Counted from the first letter of the stretch, positions 41,075-51,567 are shown. The stretch: 64,000 bases of DNA from Streptomyces dangxiongensis (GCF_003675325.1 NZ_CP033073.1:1240001-1304000); one strand, 5' to 3'. Notes: generated by a model not told the origin, from the letters alone. Made by a program: numbers and translations.

Positions 41075-42439
41075 TCAGGCGGCCCGGCGTGTCTGGCCGC
41101 GGTGGACGCGGACGATGTCCGCGTACCGGTGTCCGCTGCCCTTGATCGTGCGCACCTGGGTGCGGTAGTCGACGTGGACCAGGCCGAACCGCTTGGCGTA
41201 GCCGTACGCCCACTCGAAGTTGTCCAGCAGCGACCAGGCGAAGTAGCCGGCCAGCGGGGCCCCCTTGCGGGCCGCCGAGGCGCAGGCGGCGAGGTGTCGC
41301 TCCAGGTACTCCTGGCGCTCGGGGTCGTCCACGGTGCCGTCGGGGCGGACGACGTCCGGGTAGGCCGAGCCGTTCTCGGTGACGTAGATCTTCCGGGCGC
41401 CGTACTCCTCGGTGAGCCGCAGCAGCAGCGTCTCGATGCCGCCGGCGTCGACCTCCCAGTCCATGCCGGTGCGCGGCACGTCCGGGCGGCGCACGGAACG
41501 GGCGTGGGGGGCGGGGCCGTCGGGGTCGTCGGCGACGTACGCGGGGAAGTAGTAGTTCAGGCCGAGCCAGTCCAGCGGGGTTGCGATGGTCTCCAGGTCT
41601 CCTTGCCGCAGCGGGAGTTCCACGCCGTAGGTCTCGACCATGTCGGACGGGAAGCCGCGGCCGTGCACCGGGTCCAGCCACCAGCGGTTGACGTGGCCGT
41701 CGTGGCGGCGCGCCGCCTCCCGGTCCTCGGGCCGGCCGGTGGCCGCGTGCACGGTGGAGAGGTTGTTGACGATGCCGACCTGCGCCTCGGGGGCGGCGGC
41801 GCGGATCGCCCGGGTGGCGAGGCCGTGACCGAGGAGCAGGTGGCAGGAGGACCGCACGGCGGCGGTGAGATCGGTCCAGCCGGGGGCCATCGTGCCTTCC
41901 AGATGGCCGATCCAGGCGGAACAGGACGGCTCGTTGAGGGTCGCCCAGAGCGTGACGCGGTCGCCGAGGCGGGTGGCGACGGCGGAGGCGTAGTCGGCGA
42001 ACGCGAGGGCGGTGTCGCGCTGCGGCCAGCCGCCGCGGTCCTGGAGCGCCTGCGGCAGGTCCCAGTGGTAGAGCGTGACCGACGGGGTGATGCCCGCCTC
42101 CAGCAGGGCGTCCACCAGTTGGTCGTAGAAGGCGAGACCCCTGGGGTTCACCTCGCCCGTGCCGCCGGGCATCACCCGCGGCCAGGCGACGGACATCCGG
42201 TAGGCGTTGACGCCGAGCCGGCGCATCAGGCCGATGTCCTCGCGCCAGCGGTGGTAGTGGTCGCAGGCGATGTCGCCGTTGTCGCCGTTGTCGATCTTCC
42301 CGGGGGTGTGCGAGAAGGTGTCCCAGATCGACGGGGATCTGCCGTCCTCGGCGACGGCCCCCTCGATCTGGTACGCCGCTGTGGCGGTACCCCACAGGAA
42401 GTCGTGCGGGAGGGCGGCGAGGTCGATGCGTTCGGACAC
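41075..42439 (-). CDS. GH1 beta-glucosidase
   Basis: Cytoplasmic beta-glucosidase hydrolysing imported cellobiose- or laminaribiose-type sugars. 454 residues from GTG 42439, with GAGGA five bases upstream. GH1 signature [15 protein letters not shown] near the N-terminus, the acid/base Glu in TLNEP, the nucleophile Glu in YVTENGSAY and the C-terminal [13 protein letters not shown] are all present. It is the last gene of a binding protein-permease-permease-glycosidase operon, 29 bp after the permease stop. Confidence 0.95.
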   Translation of the reverse strand: MSERIDLAALPHDFLWGTATAAYQIEGAVAEDGRSPSIWDTFSHTPGKIDNGDNGDIACDHYHRWREDIGLMRRLGVNAYRMSVAWPRVMPGGTGEVNPRGLAFYDQLVDALLEAGITPSVTLYHWDLPQALQDRGGWPQRDTALAFADYASAVATRLGDRVTLWATLNEPSCSAWIGHLEGTMAPGWTDLTAAVRSSCHLLLGHGLATRAIRAAAPEAQVGIVNNLSTVHAATGRPEDREAARRHDGHVNRWWLDPVHGRGFPSDMVETYGVELPLRQGDLETIATPLDWLGLNYYFPAYVADDPDGPAPHARSVRRPDVPRTGMDWEVDAGGIETLLLRLTEEYGARKIYVTENGSAYPDVVRPDGTVDDPERQEYLERHLAACASAARKGAPLAGYFAWSLLDNFEWAYGYAKRFGLVHVDYRTQVRTIKGSGHRYADIVRVHRGQTRRAA

Positions 42440-42468
42440 GGAAGTCCTCTCTGGAAGCGGGAAGTTGG

Positions 42469-43329
42469 TCACTTGACGGCGCCCGCCGTCAGCCCTGCGA
42501 CGAGATAGCGCTGCAACAGCAGGAACCCGGCGACCACGGGCACGCTGACGACCAGCGAGGCCGCCATGATCTGGTTCCAGTAGACGTCGTTGAGGGTGGA
42601 GTAGCCCTGGAGGCCGACGGCGAGGGTGCGGGTGGTGTCGTTGGTCATGACGGACGCGAAGAGAACCTCTCCCCACGCGGTCATGAAGGCATAGACGGCG
42701 ACCGCGACGATGCCCGGGATCGCGGCCGGTACGACGATCCTGAGCAGGGCGCCGAGCGGGCCGCAGCCGTCCACGAGCGCCGCCTCGTCCAGGTCGCGCG
42801 GCACCGAGTCGAGGTAGCCGATCAGCATCCAGACGGAGAACGGCAGGGAGAAGGTGAGGTACGTCAGGATCAGCCCGCCGCGGGAGCCGAACAGGGCGAC
42901 GCCGGTGGCGTTGCCGATGTTGACGTAGAGCAGGAACAGCGGCAGGAGGAAGAGGATGCCCGGGAACATCTGCGTCGACAGCACGGTGAGGGTGAAGACC
43001 CGCCTGCCGCGGAAGTCGTAGCGGCTGACGGCGTAGGCCGCGAACACCGCGATGACCACCGAGCACAGGGTCGCGGCGCCCGCCACGATCAGCGAGTTCA
43101 CGAAGTACCGGGCGAGCGGGACCGTCGACCAGATGTCGATGTAGGGGCGGACGGTCAGCCCGCTGGGCAGCCAGCGGAACTTGCCGGTGACGTCCGCGAG
43201 GGGCTTCAGCGAGCTGGAGACCATCACGTACACCGGGACCAGTACGAAACCGGCGAGCACGGTGAGGAAGATCCGCCGGGACCAGACGAACGAACGCGGC
43301 GCCGCCATCGGCGAGTCGGGGTCAGACAT
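42469..43329 (-). CDS. Sugar ABC transporter permease (CebG/MalG-like)
   Basis: 286 residues, six transmembrane helices. The first is [23 protein letters not shown]-type loop reads [21 protein letters not shown]. Overlaps the CebF-like gene by 8 bp. As with the other importer in this window no ATPase gene accompanies it, so MsiK or a similar shared ATPase is implied. Confidence 0.93.
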   Translation of the reverse strand: MSDPDSPMAAPRSFVWSRRIFLTVLAGFVLVPVYVMVSSSLKPLADVTGKFRWLPSGLTVRPYIDIWSTVPLARYFVNSLIVAGAATLCSVVIAVFAAYAVSRYDFRGRRVFTLTVLSTQMFPGILFLLPLFLLYVNIGNATGVALFGSRGGLILTYLTFSLPFSVWMLIGYLDSVPRDLDEAALVDGCGPLGALLRIVVPAAIPGIVAVAVYAFMTAWGEVLFASVMTNDTTRTLAVGLQGYSTLNDVYWNQIMAASLVVSVPVVAGFLLLQRYLVAGLTAGAVK

Positions 43330-44311
43330 CGGTGGTCCTCCGTCCGCGCGAGGTGAGCAGCAGGTATCCGCCCGTCACGACGAGCAGGAACAGCAGCAGC
43401 AGGACGGACATGGCGGAGCCGGTGCCGAAGTTCCAGGTGACGAAGGACGCCTGGTAGATGTGGACCGAGACCAGGTCGGCGGGCTCCGGGGCGGACTTGC
43501 CGAACAGCACGTACGGCGTGTTGAAGTCGTTGAACGTCCACAGGAACAGCACCAGCACCAGCACCTGGTTGACCGGGCGCAGTGACGGCAGGGTGATGCG
43601 GCGGAGCTGCTGCCAGACGCCCGCACCGTCGAGGGCGGCGGCCTCGTACAGCTCGCCGGGGATGTTCTGGAGGCCGGCCGTCACGATGAGGAAGGCGAAC
43701 GGCCACCCCTTCCACACCGACACGGTCAGCAGGGCGTAGAAGCTGTTGTCGCCGATGAGCCAGAAGGACGGCTTGTCGGTGAGGTGGAGCTGGTCGTGCA
43801 GGACGTGGTTCACCAGGCCGTTGTCGTGCTGGAACATGAACACCCAGGTGATGACGGCCGCGTAGACGGGCAGCGCGTACGGCACCAGGAACAGGGCACG
43901 CAGCAGGCCGCGGCCCCGGAAGGTGTCCTGCATGAACACCGCGGCGGCGGTGCCGATCAGCCAGCACAGCACGACCGACAGCAGGGTGAAGCCGACGGTG
44001 ACGAGGAACGAGTGCAGCAGGGCCTCACCGACGGGGGCGTCGAAGTCCACCGACAGGCGGTAGTTGCCCAGGCCGGACCAGGGGGCGCTGCCCCAGTCCC
44101 GGATGTAGAACTGGGTGAGTTCCTTGAAGCTCATCACGATGCCGATGACCATCGGCACCAGGTGGACGAGGAGTTCGAGGACCAGGGCAGGCAGGAGGAG
44201 CAGGTACGGCAGTGAGGCGCGGCGGATCCGCCCGGTGCGGCGCGGGACGCGCGCCGCACCGGGGGAGATCGGCCGCACCGGTTCCTTGCGGGCGGTGGTG
44301 GTCGTGGTCAT
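43322..44311 (-). CDS. Sugar ABC transporter permease (CebF/MalF-like)
   Basis: 329 residues from ATG 44311. A basic N-terminal tail of about 32 residues precedes the first helix (YLLLLPALVLELLVHLVP). The EAA loop is YEAAALDGAGVWQQLRRITLP. It begins 5 bp after the binding-protein stop. The importer probably takes up beta-gluco-oligosaccharides, judged from the GH1 gene in the operon. Confidence 0.93.
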   Translation of the reverse strand: MTTTTTARKEPVRPISPGAARVPRRTGRIRRASLPYLLLLPALVLELLVHLVPMVIGIVMSFKELTQFYIRDWGSAPWSGLGNYRLSVDFDAPVGEALLHSFLVTVGFTLLSVVLCWLIGTAAAVFMQDTFRGRGLLRALFLVPYALPVYAAVITWVFMFQHDNGLVNHVLHDQLHLTDKPSFWLIGDNSFYALLTVSVWKGWPFAFLIVTAGLQNIPGELYEAAALDGAGVWQQLRRITLPSLRPVNQVLVLVLFLWTFNDFNTPYVLFGKSAPEPADLVSVHIYQASFVTWNFGTGSAMSVLLLLFLLVVTGGYLLLTSRGRRTTDV

Positions 44312-44316
44312 CGCGC

Positions 44317-45633
44317 TCAGGCCGCCGGCATCTGCTGCTGGGCCTTCTCCAGCTTGGCCCGGACGGAGTCGGTGGTGACCGTGCGTCCGGCGGCGGCGTC
44401 GGCGAACAGGTCCTTCACGGCCGTACCGACCGCCGTCTCGAACTGCGACTCGGACGGGACCTGCGGCAGCGCGGCGGCGCTGGTGGCGAGGGTCTGCTTG
44501 AGCACGGCGGTGGCCGGGGCGTTGAACGCCGGGTCGCCCTGGGCGCCCTTGACCGGCGGGATGGAGCTGTAGGCCTTGTTGAGGATCTTCTGCTCGGCGT
44601 CGCCGGTCATGAACTTCACGAACTTCGTGGCGCCGTCGACGTTGTGGCTGTTCTTGAAGACGGCGATGTTGATGCCGGCGACCATCGAGTTGGTCTGGGC
44701 GCCGGTGCCGGGGACGCCGGACCGCACGGGCACGGGGGCGACGCCGTAGGCGTCCTCGCTCATGCCCTGGCTCTTGAGGTTGGCGGCGGCGGACTGCCAC
44801 AGCAGCATGGCCTGCTTGCCCTTGGCGAAGTCGCTGACGGACTGGTTCTGCCCGTACTCCGCGTCCCCGGTGGGGACGATCTTGTCCTTGGCCATCAGGT
44901 CGACGTACTGCTTGACCGCGTCGACCACCTTCGGGTTCGTGAAGTCCGGCTTCCCCTCGGGGGTGAAGAAGTCGGCGCCGTGCTGCTTGGCGAAGACGAA
45001 GACATGGTGGATGTTCTCCGACACGTTGGCGCCCTCGACGCCGATCACCGACTTGCCCTCGGCCTCGATCTTCTTGCCGTCGGCGACCAGCTCGTCCCAG
45101 GTGGCCGGGGGCTTGGTGATGCCGGCGTCGGCGAGGATCTGCTTGTTGTAGTAGAGCGCGTACGCCATCGAGTACAGCGGTACGGCGGCCGGGTCCTTGC
45201 CCTGGGCGCCCGTGGAGCCGAGCGCGGAGTCCACGAACCGGTCCCTGCCGCCGATCTTCGAGTAGTTCTCGTCGTCCCACGCCAGCAGCGCCCCCGTGGC
45301 CTGGAGGGAGGCGCTCCAGGTGTTGCCGATGTTCAGCACGTCCGGGCCCTGGCCCGAAGTGGTGGCGGTCAGGATCCGGTTGAGCAGGTCGGACCAGGGC
45401 ACCACCTCCAGCTTCACCTTGATGCCGGTCCGCTGCTGGAACTTGTCGAGTTCGGGCTGGAGGACCTTCTTGTCCACGGCGATGCTGGCGCCCTGGTTGC
45501 TGGCCCAGTAGGTGAGCGTCTTCGGCGAGTCGCCGGAGCCCCCCTGGTCGGACGAACCGCCTCCGCAGGCCGTGGCCGCGAGGGCGAGAGACATGGTGAC
45601 GGCGCCTACGGCCGCGGCTCGGATGCTGCGCAT
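44317..45633 (-). CDS. Sugar-binding lipoprotein of ABC importer
   Basis: 438 residues. ATG 45633 (MRSIRAAAVGAVTMSLALAA) gives a lipoprotein signal peptide with lipobox LAATACGGG, so the Cys is lipidated. The mature domain is a type-1 extracellular solute-binding protein (VLNIGNTWSASLQATG, PPATWDELVADGKKI). First gene of the operon, divergent from a ROK-family regulator. The 193-bp gap contains an AT-rich operator-like stretch. Confidence 0.94.
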   Translation of the reverse strand: MRSIRAAAVGAVTMSLALAATACGGGSSDQGGSGDSPKTLTYWASNQGASIAVDKKVLQPELDKFQQRTGIKVKLEVVPWSDLLNRILTATTSGQGPDVLNIGNTWSASLQATGALLAWDDENYSKIGGRDRFVDSALGSTGAQGKDPAAVPLYSMAYALYYNKQILADAGITKPPATWDELVADGKKIEAEGKSVIGVEGANVSENIHHVFVFAKQHGADFFTPEGKPDFTNPKVVDAVKQYVDLMAKDKIVPTGDAEYGQNQSVSDFAKGKQAMLLWQSAAANLKSQGMSEDAYGVAPVPVRSGVPGTGAQTNSMVAGINIAVFKNSHNVDGATKFVKFMTGDAEQKILNKAYSSIPPVKGAQGDPAFNAPATAVLKQTLATSAAALPQVPSESQFETAVGTAVKDLFADAAAGRTVTTDSVRAKLEKAQQQMPAA

Positions 45634-45719
45634 GGCTCCTGGTGTCCCTTTCCGGGAGTCGAACCCAGAGGTCGCTCGCGGCGGTCGGCACCCCGTCCGG
45701 CACCCCGAGCCCCTCATGG

Positions 45720-45748
45720 CTTAATTTAGGACGTGAGTTAAACCTCAG
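45720..45748. promoter_or_regulatory. AT-rich operator/promoter stretch between importer and ROK genes
   Basis: CTTAATTTAGGACGTGAGTT then AAACCTC is strikingly AT-rich for this genome. TTTA and TAAA half-elements face each other across about 10 bp, a common form of ROK-repressor site. Likely controls both divergent genes. Confidence 0.55.
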
Positions 45749-45826
45749 GAGAAACGCTCGTCAAGGGATGCGGCAGCGAAGGCGGGCCCCCCCGGGCCCG
45801 AAGAGCACGCGAAACAGGGAGGCCAG

Positions 45827-47117
45827 GTGGCGGGACGGGGTGGCCGTACGGTGCGTGACCTGCGGCGGGAGAGCCGGAGCGCCGTTCTGCAACGGTTGTA
45901 TTTCGACGGACCCATGAGCCGGTACGCGCTGGGGCCGGCGACCGGGCTGAGTTCGGGCTCCGTCAGCAACATCGCGGCCGAGCTGCTCGCCGACGGCCTG
46001 CTGGAGGAGGCGGGAGTGGTCGGCGCGGACGCCGGCCGGCCACGCCGGCTGCTGCGCGTACGGCGGGACAGCGGACGGCTGATCGGGGTCGACGTCGGCG
46101 AGACCCCGGGTCCGCGTCGAGCTGTTCGACCTGGGCCTTACCGAACTGGCGCGCGCCGAACGCCCCTTGGGTTCCCGTGGGTACGACGTCGACGCCGTCG
46201 TCGGCCACGTCCATCAGGGGATCACCGAGGTGTTGCGGGCGGCCGAGGACTCCCCCGGCGAGCTGCTCGGCGTCGGCGTCGGTGTCCCCGGCATCATCGA
46301 GGACGCCGGTGAGGACGGCGCCGTCGTCCACGGACAGACCATCGGCTGGGACGCGGTCCCGCTGGAGCGACTGCTCCGGCGGACCGGTCGACTCCCCGCG
46401 CAGACGCCCTACTTCATCGACAACGGCGCAAAGACCCTGGGGCAGGCCGAGATGTGGTTCGGCGCGGGGCGCGGCGCCGGCAACGCCGTGGTGGTGCTGT
46501 TCGGTTCCGGGGTCGGCGCCTGCGTGGTCACCGAGGACGCGGACCAGGGCCGGGCGGTGGAATGGGGACACCTGACACTGCGGGTCGGCGGGCGCCGGTG
46601 CCGGTGCGGGGCACGGGGCTGTCTGGAGGCGTACGCGGGCGCGGAGGCACTGGTGGCGCGCTGGCGTGAGGCGGGCGGGCGGCCGTCGGCCGGGATCGGC
46701 GAGGAGCGGGCGCTGACCGAGCTGCTGGCCGCGGCCCGCCCGGACGGCGGGGCGGAACCCGACCCGGTGGCGGCGGCGGTGCTCGACGAGACCGCCCGGT
46801 ACCTCGGTGCGGGCCTGTCCGACCTCATCAACCTCTTCCAGCCCGAGCGGGTCCTCGTCGGCGGCTGGGCGGGCCTCCAGCTCGGCACCGCCTTCCTGGA
46901 ACAGGTCCGCGCCCACGCCCTCGCACAGGCCCTGCGCTTCCCCGCGAGCCGCAGCCGCATCGAACTGGGCCAGCTCGGCCCGGAAGCGGTCACCGTCGGC
47001 GCGGCGGTCCTCCCCCTGGCCGCGTTCCTCACCCGCGGCGGCCACCGCCCCCACCCGGCGCCGCACCGGCCGGCCCCACCGACTTGGCGGACGAGTCTGG
47101 AGAGCCGGTTGGTGTAG
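45827..47117 (+). CDS. ROK-family transcriptional regulator, one frameshift
   Basis: About 429 residues after repair. GTG 45827 follows GGGAGG. The N-terminal winged HTH is MSRYALGPATGLSSGSVSNI. The ROK domain has GVDVGET, GVGVGVPGIIEDAG, DNGAKTLGQAEMWFG, and the zinc motif CRCGARGCLEAY. An extra C in the run 46104-46107 breaks the frame inside the first phosphate-binding motif. Removing it restores GETRVRVELFDLGLTELARA. The HTH makes it a repressor rather than a glucokinase, probably of the divergent beta-glucoside importer. Confidence 0.88.
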
Positions 47118-47244
47118 GAGGCGGTGGGGTCGGAGCCGGTGCTGCGGTAGGGGGCCGGGGGCGGGGTCGCCACCCGGCCCGCCCGACCTGTGCGGTCCGC
47201 GCCCGGCACACCGTGAGCGGTGCCGAGCGCGGACCGGCGACGGG

Positions 47245-47507
47245 GACGGCGGCCACCCCGCGGGCGCGGTGGCCACCCCGCAGGTGGGGCGGCCACCCCG
47301 CAGGTACGGCGATCCCGCCGCGGGTACGGTGATCACCTGATCACCCCACCGAGGCGATGGTCACCGCCCGGGTGCGGCAATCCCCTCGCTGGTCACCCCA
47401 CCGGTGCGGCGGTCACCCCACCGGCCCTGCTACGACCCCACCGGCGCCGCGGTGACCCCGCCGATGCGACGGTCACCCCACCGGTAGGGTCACCACCCGT
47501 GTCGGGG
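47245..47507. repeat. Degenerate approximately 20-bp tandem repeat array
   Basis: The 390-bp gap between the ROK and EF-G genes ends in about ten imperfect copies of a unit close to GGTCACCCCACCGGTRCGGC, some with GGCCACCCCGCAGGT. Units abut without unique spacers, so it is not a CRISPR. No gene is visible in 47118-47507. The repeats contain many self-complementary stretches and may help terminate convergent transcription. Confidence 0.7.
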
Positions 47508-49568
47508 TCACCGTGCGGGCGTCGTCGCCGGTGCCGGTGCGTAGCCGGCGGGCCGGGTGGTGAACGTGCCCCGGCCCTGGGTGCGGCTGCGCAACCGGGT
47601 GGCGTAGCCGAACAGTTCGGCCAGCGGCACGATCGCCGTCAGGACGGCCGCGCCACCGCGGGCCTGCGAGCCGCCGACCCGGCCGCGCCGTGCGGCCAGG
47701 TCCCCGAGGACCCCGCCGACCGCGTCCGCCGGCACGGTCACCGTGACCTCGGCGACCGGCTCCAGCAGGACCGCCGTACAGGCCCGCAGGGCAGCGCGCA
47801 GACCGAGCCGGCCGGCGGTGCGGAAGGCCGTGTCGGACGAGTCCTTCACATGCGTGGAGCCGTCGGTGAGCGTGACGCGCAGCCCGGTCACCGGATGCCC
47901 GCCGAGCGGCCCCTCGGCAAGGGCGTCCCGGCAGCCGGCCTCGACCGCGCGCACGTACTCCTGCGGCACCCGGCCACCGGTCACGGCCGACCGGAACACG
48001 AAACCGGTGACGCCCGCGTCCGGACCGAGCGGCTCCACGTCCAGAACGACATGCGCGAACTGCCCGGCTCCGCCGTCCTGTTTGACGTGCCGGTACACGA
48101 ATCCGCGTACCCCGCCGGCCACCGTCTCCCGGTAGGCGACCCGCGGCCGGCCCACGGTGACCTCCGGCCCGCCGTCACGGCGGATCCGCTCCACCGCGAC
48201 CTCCAGATGGAGTTCACCCCTTCCGGAGAGCACGGTCTGCCCGGTCTCGGCATCGATGCGCACCACCAGCGAGGGGTCCTCCTCCGCGAGCCGGGCCAGC
48301 GCCGTGGCGAGCCGGCCGGTGTCCGTGCTCCGCCGTGCCTCGACCGCCACGGACACCACGGGATCGGCGGCCACGGGCGGTTCCAGCAGCAGCGGTGCTC
48401 CGGGGTCGCACAGCGTGGCGCCGGGCCGGGCGGACTTCACGCCCGCGACCGCGACGATGTCACCGGCGACCGCCCGGTCGAGCTGGACGTGCCGGTCCGC
48501 CATGACCCGCAGGATGCGCGCCACCCGCTCGGTGCGTCCGGCGCCCGCGTCGCACACGATGTCCCCCTTCTCCAGCGTCCCCGAGTAGATCCGCACGTAG
48601 GCCAGGCGCCCGGTGGCGCCCGCGTTCACCTTGAACACCAGCCCCGCGAACGGCAGTCGGGGATCGGCGTTCCGCTGCTGCTGTCCGGCGCCGTCGTGGA
48701 CCCCGCGTACGGCGGGTACGTCCAGCGGCGAGGGCAGGTAGGCCACCACCGCGTCCAGCAGCGGTTCGATGCCGCGGTTGCGGTAGGCGGAACCGCAGAG
48801 CACGACCACGCCGTCCCCGCTGCGGGTCAGGTCGCGCAGGGCGGTGGTGAGGGTCGCGGCGGAGAGGGTCTCGCGGTCGCAGAACTCCTCCAGGGCGGCC
48901 GGGTGCCGTTCCGCGACCGCCTCCTCCAACGCGCGCCGCCGCCGTACCGCCTCCTCGCGCAGCTCCTCGGGCACCGCGCCATCCACGGCCGTACCCTCGT
49001 CGTCGCCCCAGATCAGCGACCGCATCCGTACCAGGTCCACCACGCCGGTGAAGCCGCCCTCGGCGCCGACGGGCAACTGCACCACCAGCGGGGCGGGGTG
49101 CAGCCGTTCCCGGATGGAGCCGACGGCCCGGTCGAGGTCGGCGCCCGCGCGGTCCAGTTTGTTGACGAACGCGATCCTCGGCACGCCGTGCCGGTCGGCC
49201 TGCCGCCACACCGACTCGCTCTGCGGCTCGACCCCGGCGACGGCGTCGAACACGGCGACCGCGCCGTCCAGGACGCGCAGCGACCGCTCGACCTCGTCGG
49301 CGAAGTCGACGTGTCCGGGGGTGTCGATCAGGTTGATGCGGTGGCCGTCCCAGGCACAGCTCACCGCGGCGGCGAAGATGGTGATGCCGCGGTCGCGTTC
49401 CTGCGGATCGAAGTCGGTGACGGTAGTGCCGTCGTGCACCTCGCCCCGCTTGCGGGTGGTGCCCGTCGCGTACAGGATGCGCTCGGTGACGGTGGTCTTG
49501 CCCGCGTCGACGTGGGCGAGGATGCCGAGGTTGCGGACAGCGGAGAGAGGGTTGGGGGTCGTACGCAC
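47508..49568 (-). CDS. Elongation factor G paralogue (EF-G2-like translational GTPase)
   Basis: 686 residues from GTG 49568. All five EF-G domains appear: the G domain with P-loop AHVDAGKTT, switch region DRGIT, DTPGH and NKLD, domain II ([20 protein letters not shown]), domain III, domain IV ([16 protein letters not shown]) and domain V. It is far from any str operon, so it is a secondary copy. Switch residues differ from housekeeping EF-G (DRGITIF rather than ERGITIT). Possible roles are ribosome recycling, stress translation or antibiotic tolerance. TetM-type protection is less likely because GEVHDG is EF-G-like. Confidence 0.9.
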   Translation of the reverse strand: MRTTPNPLSAVRNLGILAHVDAGKTTVTERILYATGTTRKRGEVHDGTTVTDFDPQERDRGITIFAAAVSCAWDGHRINLIDTPGHVDFADEVERSLRVLDGAVAVFDAVAGVEPQSESVWRQADRHGVPRIAFVNKLDRAGADLDRAVGSIRERLHPAPLVVQLPVGAEGGFTGVVDLVRMRSLIWGDDEGTAVDGAVPEELREEAVRRRRALEEAVAERHPAALEEFCDRETLSAATLTTALRDLTRSGDGVVVLCGSAYRNRGIEPLLDAVVAYLPSPLDVPAVRGVHDGAGQQQRNADPRLPFAGLVFKVNAGATGRLAYVRIYSGTLEKGDIVCDAGAGRTERVARILRVMADRHVQLDRAVAGDIVAVAGVKSARPGATLCDPGAPLLLEPPVAADPVVSVAVEARRSTDTGRLATALARLAEEDPSLVVRIDAETGQTVLSGRGELHLEVAVERIRRDGGPEVTVGRPRVAYRETVAGGVRGFVYRHVKQDGGAGQFAHVVLDVEPLGPDAGVTGFVFRSAVTGGRVPQEYVRAVEAGCRDALAEGPLGGHPVTGLRVTLTDGSTHVKDSSDTAFRTAGRLGLRAALRACTAVLLEPVAEVTVTVPADAVGGVLGDLAARRGRVGGSQARGGAAVLTAIVPLAELFGYATRLRSRTQGRGTFTTRPAGYAPAPATTPAR

Positions 49569-50054
49569 GGCCCGATGCCTTTCGGAAGGTGAAGTGGGGC
49601 AGCGCGATCACCCGTGCGCCCAGGAGTGCGCCGGCCTGCGGGCCGCGTCCGGCGTACGGCCGGAGCGGCGGGGAAAGGTCAGCGGGGCGTCACGGGATCC
49701 GGTGCCGGCCGCGCAGCGGGCACCGGCCGGACGGGGATACGAGGATCACCTCGTACCGGGAACGGGAAGCGACGACAGCGGTGCGCTCACACACGGCCCG
49801 GCTCCCCTCGTCCGACACTGCGACCGGCTCGGCGGCCCACTGCGGGGGCGACGCCGGATCGGTGGCGAGTCTAGGCAGGCCGGTCCGGCCGGGGCACGCG
49901 GTTTTCCGGGCCGGGGAGCGGCATGGCGGTGCGTACGGCGCGGCGCCCGCGCAGGTCTGCCGTGGTGACGCCCACCGCGACCACGGCGCCGAGGCAGAGC
50001 AGGCCACCGCTGACGAGGGCCGCCGCTCCCGTGCGCCGAACCGAGCCGGGGGAA
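49569..50054. other. Intergenic region upstream of EF-G paralogue
   Basis: About 490 bp. It contains the EF-G leader with a GAAAGG ribosome site. A minus-strand frame at about 49871-50040 could encode a single hydrophobic helix (GAAALVSGGLLCLGAVVAVG) but lacks a start codon and may be a remnant of a small membrane protein. Nothing else is convincing. Confidence 0.4.
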
Positions 50055-50081
50055 ACAGAAAAACCCCACGTGAAGTGGGGT
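50055..50081 (-). terminator. Rho-independent terminator of a tRNA remnant
   Basis: On the minus strand ACCCCAC-TTCAC-GTGGGGT is a perfect 7-bp stem followed by TTTTTCTGTTT. It lies just beyond the tRNA 3'-end fragment. Confidence 0.85.
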
Positions 50082-50087
50082 CTTCGC

Positions 50088-50110
50088 TGGTGTCCGAGGT
50101 GGGACTTGAA
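50088..50110 (-). other. tRNA 3'-end fragment, candidate attachment site
   Basis: Minus strand TTCAAGT, then CCCAC, CTCGGACA and CCA reads as a T-loop, T-stem 3' strand, acceptor 3' strand and CCA end. The matching T-stem 5' strand (expected GTGGG directly before the loop) and acceptor 5' strand (TGTCCGA) are absent. A partial tRNA 3' end with its terminator is the classic footprint of an integrative element. The geometry places the element to the right (increasing coordinates). Confidence 0.65.
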
Positions 50111-50204
50111 CTCTCCTCTCGGGCACCAGCCCACAACCGCTCTGACCTGGTGAAACGCCCTCCTCGCCGGGGAGAAATCCCCGGACGATTACACGTCGGC
50201 CTGG

Positions 50205-50555
50205 ATGGACGAGGTTCGGCAATGGGCCTCGGAAGGGAAGAGCGTCGGCAGGGTGCACGTCGTGACCCGCCCGTTCTCGGACTACCTCCGGTTCGAGTTC
50301 GAGTATTACTACCGGCACCACGTGAAGGCGGGCGAGGATATCAGAATTCTCGACCTCACCGAGCGGGAGAACCCGGGGCTTCCGGATCAAGATTTCTGGA
50401 TGTTCGATGAGTCCAAGGTGGTCCTGATGAACTACCAGGCGGACGGGACGCAGATAAACCGGGAACTGTACGAGGGTGATCCTGAGCCGTATCGGCAGTG
50501 GAAGCGGATTGCCGTTGCCGAGTCGGTTCCATTCCTGGAGTACGTGAGCGGGTGA
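50205..50555 (+). CDS. DUF6879-type protein, probably 5'-truncated
   Basis: 116 residues from the only in-frame ATG. The sequence WMDEVRQWASEGKSVGRVHV, then PFSDYLRFEFEYYYRHHVKAGEDIR and DFWMFDESKVVLMNY resembles the C-terminal two-thirds of DUF6879 proteins. Coding similarity seems to extend upstream to about 50170 (AGEKSPDDYTSAW) where a stop intervenes close to the tRNA remnant. So the first about 50 residues were probably lost at the junction. GTGA overlap with the XRE gene matches the usual DUF6879-XRE pairing in Streptomyces. Confidence 0.72.
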   Translation: MDEVRQWASEGKSVGRVHVVTRPFSDYLRFEFEYYYRHHVKAGEDIRILDLTERENPGLPDQDFWMFDESKVVLMNYQADGTQINRELYEGDPEPYRQWKRIAVAESVPFLEYVSG

Positions 50556-51385
50556 CGTTCGACCCTGAACAGTTGGGGCAGCCGAAGCAAGAATTGGCCG
50601 CCCTGCTGAAAGAACTACGCAAGCGAGCCGGCCTCACTGGAGACCGGCTCGCTCGGCGTTGCAACGTGTCCCAATCGAAGATCAGTCGGATCGAGAACGG
50701 GAAAGCGCAACCGAGCCTGCTCGACCTGGAGAGAATCCTCCGGGCTGTCGTTGCTCCGCCCGAGGTCATCGAGGAGGTCATTGCCCTCGCGAGGCTGGCC
50801 AATACCGAGTGGCAAGACCTGCGCTCGCTGCGGCGAAGGGGGCTGGAGAAGAAGCAGACCGAACTTGCCGCGCTCGAATCCTCCTCTACCGAGTTCCGTT
50901 TCTTCCTGCTCTCGATGATTACGGGACTGCTGTCCACCCCTGAGTACATCCGGGCAAGCCTTGCCAATTCACCGGCTGATGCCACTAAGACGATCGCGAA
51001 GAAGCTGGAGCGGCAGGAGGTTCTTTACAACACGAAGAAGCGATTCACCTTCATCCTTACCGAACAGGCCGTGAGGTGGCCACTCCTGCCCCCGGCCGCG
51101 ATGGCGATGCAGATTGACCGGCTGGCCTCATTGACCCACCTGCCGAATGTGAAGCTCGGCGTCATTCCAATCGCGGGAGACAAGCCCATGGCTCCGATGG
51201 ACACCTTCACTGTCTACGACAACACCCTGGCCACTGTGGAGAACACCACCGGAGTCGTGATCCTGAGAGATCCACGCGACATCGAAATGCATTTAGAACT
51301 GTTCTCGACACTGGAGGGGTACGCGCTGTTCGGGGCCGAAGCGCGAGCCTTGTTGACGGAGTGGGCTGCCGCCTGCCGTTCATGA
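50552..51385 (+). CDS. XRE-family regulator with DUF5753 domain
   Basis: 277 residues from GTG 50552. The N-terminal HTH (about 15-70) reads LRKRAGLTGDRLARRCNVSQ then KISRIENGKAQPS. The C-terminal domain (about 95-270; SMITGLLSTPEYIRA, EQAVRWPLLPPAAM, VVILRDPRDIEMHLELF) is DUF5753-type. Such regulators form large Streptomyces families (WhiJ-like) paired with small partner proteins, here the DUF6879 gene overlapping by 4 bp. Codon use is less GC-biased than the core genes to the left, consistent with horizontally acquired DNA. Confidence 0.9.
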   Translation: MTFDPEQLGQPKQELAALLKELRKRAGLTGDRLARRCNVSQSKISRIENGKAQPSLLDLERILRAVVAPPEVIEEVIALARLANTEWQDLRSLRRRGLEKKQTELAALESSSTEFRFFLLSMITGLLSTPEYIRASLANSPADATKTIAKKLERQEVLYNTKKRFTFILTEQAVRWPLLPPAAMAMQIDRLASLTHLPNVKLGVIPIAGDKPMAPMDTFTVYDNTLATVENTTGVVILRDPRDIEMHLELFSTLEGYALFGAEARALLTEWAAACRS

Positions 51386-51567
51386 TCTTTAGTCCATGAC
51401 GGGAAAGAACTACACAGCCGCCGCTTTCTGGGCCAATAATTCCCCCTATGAGCTCGTAACACGATCACGATCCGGGCTTCTTGAGGCGTGTCCACGCACA
51501 CGCGGGTCGTTGGCATGCGCGCCCCGAAGGCACGATGTCCTTCAGGGCGTGCTGCAGGGGTTCGGGT
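51386..51567. mobile_element. Gap holding an end remnant of an IS5-type element
   Basis: GAGCTCGTAACACGATCA (from 51450) matches the inverted right end of the IS at 52992-53890. The match continues as CTTCTTGAGGCG, corresponding to the transposase C-terminus (RLKK) and its flank, to about 51492. The rest of the element is gone. The gap has no gene. Confidence 0.7.

Noticed and set aside
47245..47507. Possible CRISPR array
   Set aside because: Units of about 20 bp are contiguous and degenerate, there are no unique spacers, and no cas genes are near.
49871..50040. Small membrane protein gene on the minus strand
   Set aside because: It has a plausible hydrophobic helix but no start codon or ribosome site in frame.
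50088..50200. Complete tRNA gene on the minus strand
   Set aside because: Only the T-loop and the 3' strand of the acceptor are present. The matching 5' acceptor strand, D arm and anticodon arm are missing.
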